Source of the DNA: Combretum micranthum
Lineage: Eukaryota; Streptophyta; Magnoliopsida; Myrtales; Combretaceae
Direction: 5' to 3'
Length of the DNA: 64,000 nucleotides
Assembly (NCBI GenBank): GCA_024138025.1
Contig: JAMXBD010000820.1
Location: 434,001 to 498,000 of the forward strand
Shown here piece after piece: positions 58,840 through 64,000 of the stretch. The notes beneath the pieces were generated by a model. It did no database searches. It was given only the letters and a program-made list of their open reading frames with translations, and had not been told where the DNA came from. The translations under genes and the position numbers were made by a program. Position 1 is the first letter of the stretch; each line of letters starts with the position of its first letter.

Positions 58840-61800
58840 TGTAAACCCCGGAAATTCTCAGTAGCTAGAAAACCCCAGGAGTTGGAAACGAAACCCTAAT
58901 CCGATCAGATTGAGATTAGTGAATGGAGCCTAGGAACCCTAAATCCGGCTTTGCTTCAGTTTCTTAGTAAAATAATTATTATGGAGTAAATGAATGTGAA
59001 TTGTTGTTCCAAGGAACATTTCAAACCTTTGAAAGTTTTAGATTCGGGAATTTTTCAATTCCGGGCCTTCCCGAGCCCAATTACGGAAAAGCGTGCCCCG
59101 GGCCACGGATTCAGAAAAATATTCCATACTATTCATTAGAACCGTAATTTTAAAATGATTCCAAAAATATCAATTTCATAATTTTTCGAGCTATAAAAAT
59201 TACAGTTATAGCTTTTCCCGTGTTTTCGGAACAACCGGTAAAGTAGATGTCTTGTCTACTATTCACAAGTACAACCTACACTACACACTACCCATTCCCT
59301 ATTCTTACATCCTTACAACTACTCATTTCAACTTTCTTTTCCAAGAAATTTTGTCTTTTAAACAATTATTACATTTTCAATTACTAAATTACAAATTTCA
59401 TTTCTTTTTCAAACTCACACACACACACACACAAGAGGCCGGCGCCCCTCCCTCCAATTCTCCCTCTCATTTAATTATTTTTACTTCTTTTATTAAAGCT
59501 AAACCCTAAATTATTTGATATATATACTAAATGTTCTCTCTCTCTCCTCATTTCCTTCTCTTAATTTTTCAAAAAGGGATCAAAACCCTCTCTTCTCTCC
59601 TCTCCAAGTGCCGAGCAACCCCCTCCCCCTTCCTCTTGCAATTTCAACTTTGTTTCCTCTTCTTTCCTCCTTCAAGACTCCTTTGGTATGTATATTTAGG
59701 CCTTGTACATCCTAAATCTTGTTATGGCAAGATCATTCTTGTGTGTTTTCTCATCTAAATCCCAATGAGCATGAGCAAGGGACATGAAAACACAACTACA
59801 AGAATCTCAAGCCATCTCAAGAAGTGGATCTAGCCTTTAAATGAGTTTTTTTTTGAAATATCAACTTGTTCATGCCATGAGATCCATGATTTATGCATCA
59901 TACTTAGTAGATCTAAAGTTTAGATACCCACATTGTCATCTACATGCATGATCATAGAGTTATTTTTATTTTCATCCATTGAGGACCACAAAAATGTAGT
60001 CTTGAATATGTATAGAGATGTTAGATAGTAGATAATCACATATAGAAGGCAAGAACATTGAAAAAGGAAGGGCCTTGCTAGATATGAAAAGTTGAAAATT
60101 CGGATGAAATGGAAACCCTACCTTAAAGACCCCCAAAATCAACTTTAAACTTATATTTCATAAGAAAAATGAAGGGTATGTGTAATAGACATGTTGAAAG
60201 AATTATTTTCATGAGTTTAGATGAGTTTAGGCATAATAATAATGAGGAAAACAAGAGGAAGTTAGAATAAAAAAAAATGTTGACTTTAAATGTGTAGTCA
60301 AATTCGTAACTTTGTGTAATGCCTAATTAAACACTTAGTATTTAAGTCTAAAATGGATATTTTATAAGCTAAATGAGGTCCTTAGATAATGTATACATTG
60401 AAGCTTCAATTTTTAATGCATTAGACTAGATTTCCCTTAAGAAAAATGTAAGACAAGGGAAAATTGGAAAATTCGGATTTTTACAAATAGCTCATTTGAA
60501 AACATGTTTACCAAATGAAAAAGGTGAATTTTTATGCATGAATGGAGGCCATGACTATTATAGACTTTGAGAACCTATTTTTAGTTAAATAATAAGTAAA
60601 TTACAAGATTAAAAACCAAAGAAACCCTAAGGAGTATAATGTGGGAAAATAACTTCTTAGAATTAGCCTTTATGAAACTTTCCCCAACACTTAGGAGTAC
60701 CTAAGAGTTTATTACTACAAAAATCATCATGACTATGCACATATTGAGTTCATCACATAGCATACACATTAGTAGTTCATTCCCATATCATTCATGCATG
60801 AATTATCATCTAGGAATACTTTTTATCAAAGGCAAAGCAATTTTTCGAGATTGGGTCAATTGCGGGACAGAACTGATCCCACTGTTCCGTGACCCTATTA
60901 TTTTCAAAACTTGGAATTAATATTTGAATTAGATAGATCTTTCGAAGTAGATGAAGATCGATATAAAGTTTGCGAAATTCCGAGTTAAAATGACCAAGTT
61001 ATGGCCGTTTTAAGTCGGAACTTCCAAAAATAGCGAGAAATCCGAATTCAACTAGTCTAGATGTATAGTTTGATTTAATTACATGGTGAGAGTCTTATAG
61101 GGATTATTCTTGATTGGTAGGTGATTCCGAGCAGGACGACACTCTACCTCCCGATTATTATTATTAAGAAGTTTGGTGCCCCATGGCCGAGTGAGTTTAC
61201 TTCCACTCTCAATTAATGCTTGTGATTGTAATGTAGTGGCACTAGTGATGTAGGCAAAGATAAAAGGAATTGTACAAGCATGATGGGGTATGTGGGAATT
61301 AATTATGTTGTTGATTGTTGATATGTGAAATAGAGCTTAAGGTATATCGAAACCGGGTGTTAAGATATTGACTGTTTTACTAGAATCTTATGATGAATGT
61401 CTGCGAATACTTGTTGGTCACTTAAAAGAATTGAATTAATGACTATTCGACTCCGACTATAAATTGAGTTCATTCATGTCACAATGAGGTTGGAGCATTT
61501 GCATTGGTTGGTTTTTCGTGACCCATAAAACGAATGTGAGGTTAATCGTGATCCATAAAACGAGCTTTTAATCAGTTGACCGTGAGCTTAAACGGTGTCG
61601 TACTGCAGGATTCGTTAATCTCCTAACCAGGGATTGAGGGCGCAAGTCCATCCACATATGATTTCCGGTTGTTCATATGTTTGTTGATCACATTTGTATG
61701 GTGCATACACTTGCCTGAATAATCACTTGCTTGAATGATTGTATTTAATTGTGTTATGGAAGTATTACTCACTAAGCTAGTTAGCTTACGCCCCTATAGT

Positions 61801-62200
61801 TTCTATCTTTTGCAGCATGAGTTTATATGGCTTAGGCCAAGACAAGTCACAGCGCAGGTACCGGAGATAGGAGTTTCCTGTAGAAGTTTAATTCATTCCT
61901 TCTTGTATAGACTTCCATTAGAAACTAAGGACTCTGGATGACTGTAATAGACTGTTATTCTTTTGCGGGGGAATGCCCCTTAGTTTTTGTAAACTTTAAC
62001 ATTTTGCATTTTGATTTATTATCTATGGCTAATGAATGCCTTGTTAAACTGTGTAACTCCATATGTTGAAGTATTCTATTGTCGTAAAGGAACGCTTTAC
62101 ATCTACTTAAGACTTCCGAAGGCCCCCGAGTAGGGAACTCGAGAGTCTTACTTAGTATGTGGCGGGCTGTTACGTTTAGGATACCCTACGGGGCGTGACA
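58840..62200 (+). mobile_element. Family A solo LTR, copy 8 (3361 bp)
   Basis: Starts TGTAAACCCCGG and ends GGGGCGTGACA. It is flanked by a perfect TATGG duplication (58835-58839 and 62201-62205). It is inserted in an older family A LTR. It belongs to a diverged subfamily: the gactagtc palindrome cluster is absent, but the acceptor-like TATCTTTTGCAG (ending 61815), the ggggaatgcccc hairpin (61966-61979) and the teloboxes near the start (about 58890-58945) are kept. A TATA-like TATATATACT lies near 59518-59528, followed by a CT-rich leader. Pyrimidine-rich ORFs at 59252-59758 are not genes. Confidence 0.92.
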
Positions 62201-64000
62201 TATGGTATATATCTAAAATATCAACTTCGCCAAAAACTTCAATCATTTTAAGGTTTTCCAATATTGGTTTAAGTATCCAAACACCGACATGCAAAATGAG
62301 GAAAAATTTTTTGACAAACAATTTATACTAAAATAATATTAAGATATCCATATAATATCAGATAAAATTTTACCCGCATATAAAAACATCAGTTATAGCC
62401 TTTATACGCGTATTTTTATTTCTACTGGTAATTAATTTGTCTTTTCTACTATTCATTTACTATTACTATTATTCACATCACTCATCATTTTCTTACACTC
62501 TTACATATTACATAATCTATGCTTACAACTATCTAATGTGCCATACTTTACATCTACTTTTTATAATCATTTCTTTTATTTTTTCTCTTCTTTTTATTTT
62601 TCTCTATCTCTCACTTTCCCCTCTCCTAAATTGGCACCCCCACCACCTCTCCTTCCCTCTATTTCATTTTATTTTTCAATTATCTTTCCATCTTTAATTC
62701 ACTCATTTTTCGTCTATAAATACCCCTTCCCTCTTCATTTTTTCCTACTCTTTACAAACACTCTTTCTCTCAAAACTCTTTTAATTTTCCCCTTTCCTCT
62801 CTTCTCAATCACGCCACACTCCCTCCCCCCCTTTGTGCCTCTTTCAAATTTTCTTTCATCTTTATATATGTAAAAACGCTAACCCTCTTCATATATATTA
62901 TTATGTGACATGAGTATGTGTATGTCTTTTAATGTTTTTCGTAAAAATCCTCATGATGCATGATGCTAAGGAATGGAAATGCAAGACAATTATTTAGTTT
63001 ATGTCACACGATGTTATGTTTATGCTATGCTCATTTAATTTTTGTTTTGTTAATCTAACTTTCTATATGCATATGTATGTATTTATAACCTTTAGAGTCT
63101 ATTGCTCACCAACATAACTTTATTTATTTCATGCACGTTATTTATTTCATGTTCTATATTTTCATAAGACTAGTTCATTCTATTCTTGGACTGGTTTAAA
63201 AATCAAGTCTGAATGAAATTAGAATGTTACAAGTCTTGGGAAGCCTTGAAAAAAATCTAGGACTCCAATTTAATTTCTGTTATCTCACTTTGATTTTATT
63301 TATTATACATGGTGACTAGATTATTTCAAGTCCCAATATTTCAAGTCTTGGGAAGCCTTGATCATAATCTAAGACTCGATCATAATCTAGACACTCATTT
63401 TTTTTTGATTTTTGCATATATTTCATTACGATCTTGTCAACATCTTATTTGAGTTAGTTTTACTAAGTTACAATTCACATATTTACTTTAAGTTCATGAA
63501 CATAAGTACTTATAGTGATGTTGCCATAATAATAGGATAAATCCTTAAATTTAATGTTGATAATTCTTTGTTATGTGAATAATTTTCTAAAAATTAATTT
63601 TCAAGGCCCTAGAAATCTTTTGTACAAAAGAAAAATTTAAAAACAAAACCAATCAATTATTTTTCACAAACATTGTGACCTATGTTGTATTTTCAAAATT
63701 TTACAACATGAGGTTCTTTTCTTAGAAACACATGAAAAACCAATGTTTTGACAACCAAGTTTCAATAAAAATATTGAACAAGAATTTCAAATAATAAAAT
63801 GAAGAATGACACTTTACTTTAAAAGATTAACTCATCTAATTATAAATGTTAAGAGATAAGAAGTCATTACAAGTTTTCAAAGTTGAAATTTTGTAAACTT
63901 AAGAAATTTTCAATGTTGTGAAACTAGTCAATGAAAAATTATTCTTTTGAGCAACATCACTGGGATCATACATGTATTATGAACTATTATAATTATTAAA
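62201..64000 (+). mobile_element. Family A LTR copy 9, right part (runs off window)
   Basis: Resumes after copy 8 with the family text around cagttatagcc...acgcgtattttt (62390-62415), has an intact TATA box (TATAAATA, 62715-62722) and a CT-rich leader, and near 63945 matches the gcaacatcactaaaat stretch of copy 6 (about 47950). The 3' end is outside the window. ORFs at 62437-62873 translate the pyrimidine-rich leader and are not genes. Confidence 0.8.
62715..62722 (+). promoter_or_regulatory. TATA box of family A LTR copy 9
   Basis: TCTATAAATACCCC followed by a CT-rich leader; same context as in copies 1 and 2. Confidence 0.65.

Noticed and set aside
59252..59758. Three overlapping plus-strand ORFs
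   Set aside because: Same reason: CT-rich leader downstream of the TATA-like box of LTR copy 8.
62437..62873. Overlapping ORFs of 86 and 111 codons
   Set aside because: They translate a pyrimidine-rich LTR leader into Phe/Ser/Leu/Pro-rich text, with no domain and no conservation in other copies.
1..64000. CRISPR arrays, rRNA or tRNA genes
   Set aside because: No regularly spaced repeats, no rRNA-like stretches, and the only tRNA-like words are primer binding sites at 31252-31269 and 44681-44691.

Overview
This window looks like repeat-dense nuclear DNA of a flowering plant, probably a eudicot. The DNA is AT-rich. Almost everything recognisable belongs to LTR retrotransposons nested in one another. 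I see no intact host gene, tRNA, rRNA or CRISPR array. Families were assigned by reading motifs by eye, without any database search.

Three groups of elements dominate. (1) A large LTR family, called family A here, has LTRs of 3.2-4.8 kb that begin TGTAAACCCC and end GGGCGTGACA in transcription orientation. Nine copies or parts occur. Those at 4657-8189, 10232-13904 and 19290-35740 (interrupted) are on the minus strand. Those at 36539-39885, 42297-44647 (truncated), 44734-49555, 51595-54756, 58840-62200 and 58646-64000 (interrupted and running off the window) are on the plus strand. Perfect 5-bp target duplications at three copies (TATAT, ACTAT, TATGG) and 4-of-5 duplications at two more mark them as solo LTRs. 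One copy (19290-35740) directly follows a polypurine tract and a decayed gag-pol of Ty3/gypsy chromovirus type (Del/Tekay-like), which ties the family to that lineage. (2) A full-length Athila-type Ty3/gypsy element, 19945-32976 on the minus strand, has both LTRs, a CATAT target duplication, a tRNA-Asp primer site, a polypurine tract, gag, protease, RT, RNase H, integrase and a post-pol env-like ORF. Its coding region carries many frame changes. (3) Older relics: a copia-type gag piece and 3' LTR at 1-2860, Athila-like pol pieces at 16090-16795 and 49880-55560, and probable LTR relics near 14-15 kb, 16.8-17.8 kb, 17.8-19.3 kb and 57.1-58.5 kb.

Layout: 1-2860 copia relic; 3072-3251 Mutator-like MITE; 4657-8189 solo LTR; 8382-8560 second MITE copy; 10232-13904 solo LTR; 13905-19289 old Athila/copia debris with a fold-back element at 15693-15924; 19290-35740 family A 3' LTR interrupted by the 13-kb Athila element; 35741-42296 chromovirus gag-pol relic interrupted by a solo LTR; 42297-49555 one truncated and one enlarged family A LTR; 49556-55560 Athila-like relic interrupted by a solo LTR; 55560-58645 unidentified DNA and an LTR relic; 58646 to the end, a family A LTR with a younger solo LTR inside it.

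The least ordinary signals are these. Family A LTRs carry a conserved donor/acceptor pair that would define an intron of about 2 kb inside the LTR. They also carry a cluster of small palindromes and a hairpin whose arms change together between copies. The Athila element has GC-rich GCCGGC-type motif arrays both in its U3 and just upstream of its env-like ORF, and the ORF is preceded by a good splice acceptor.
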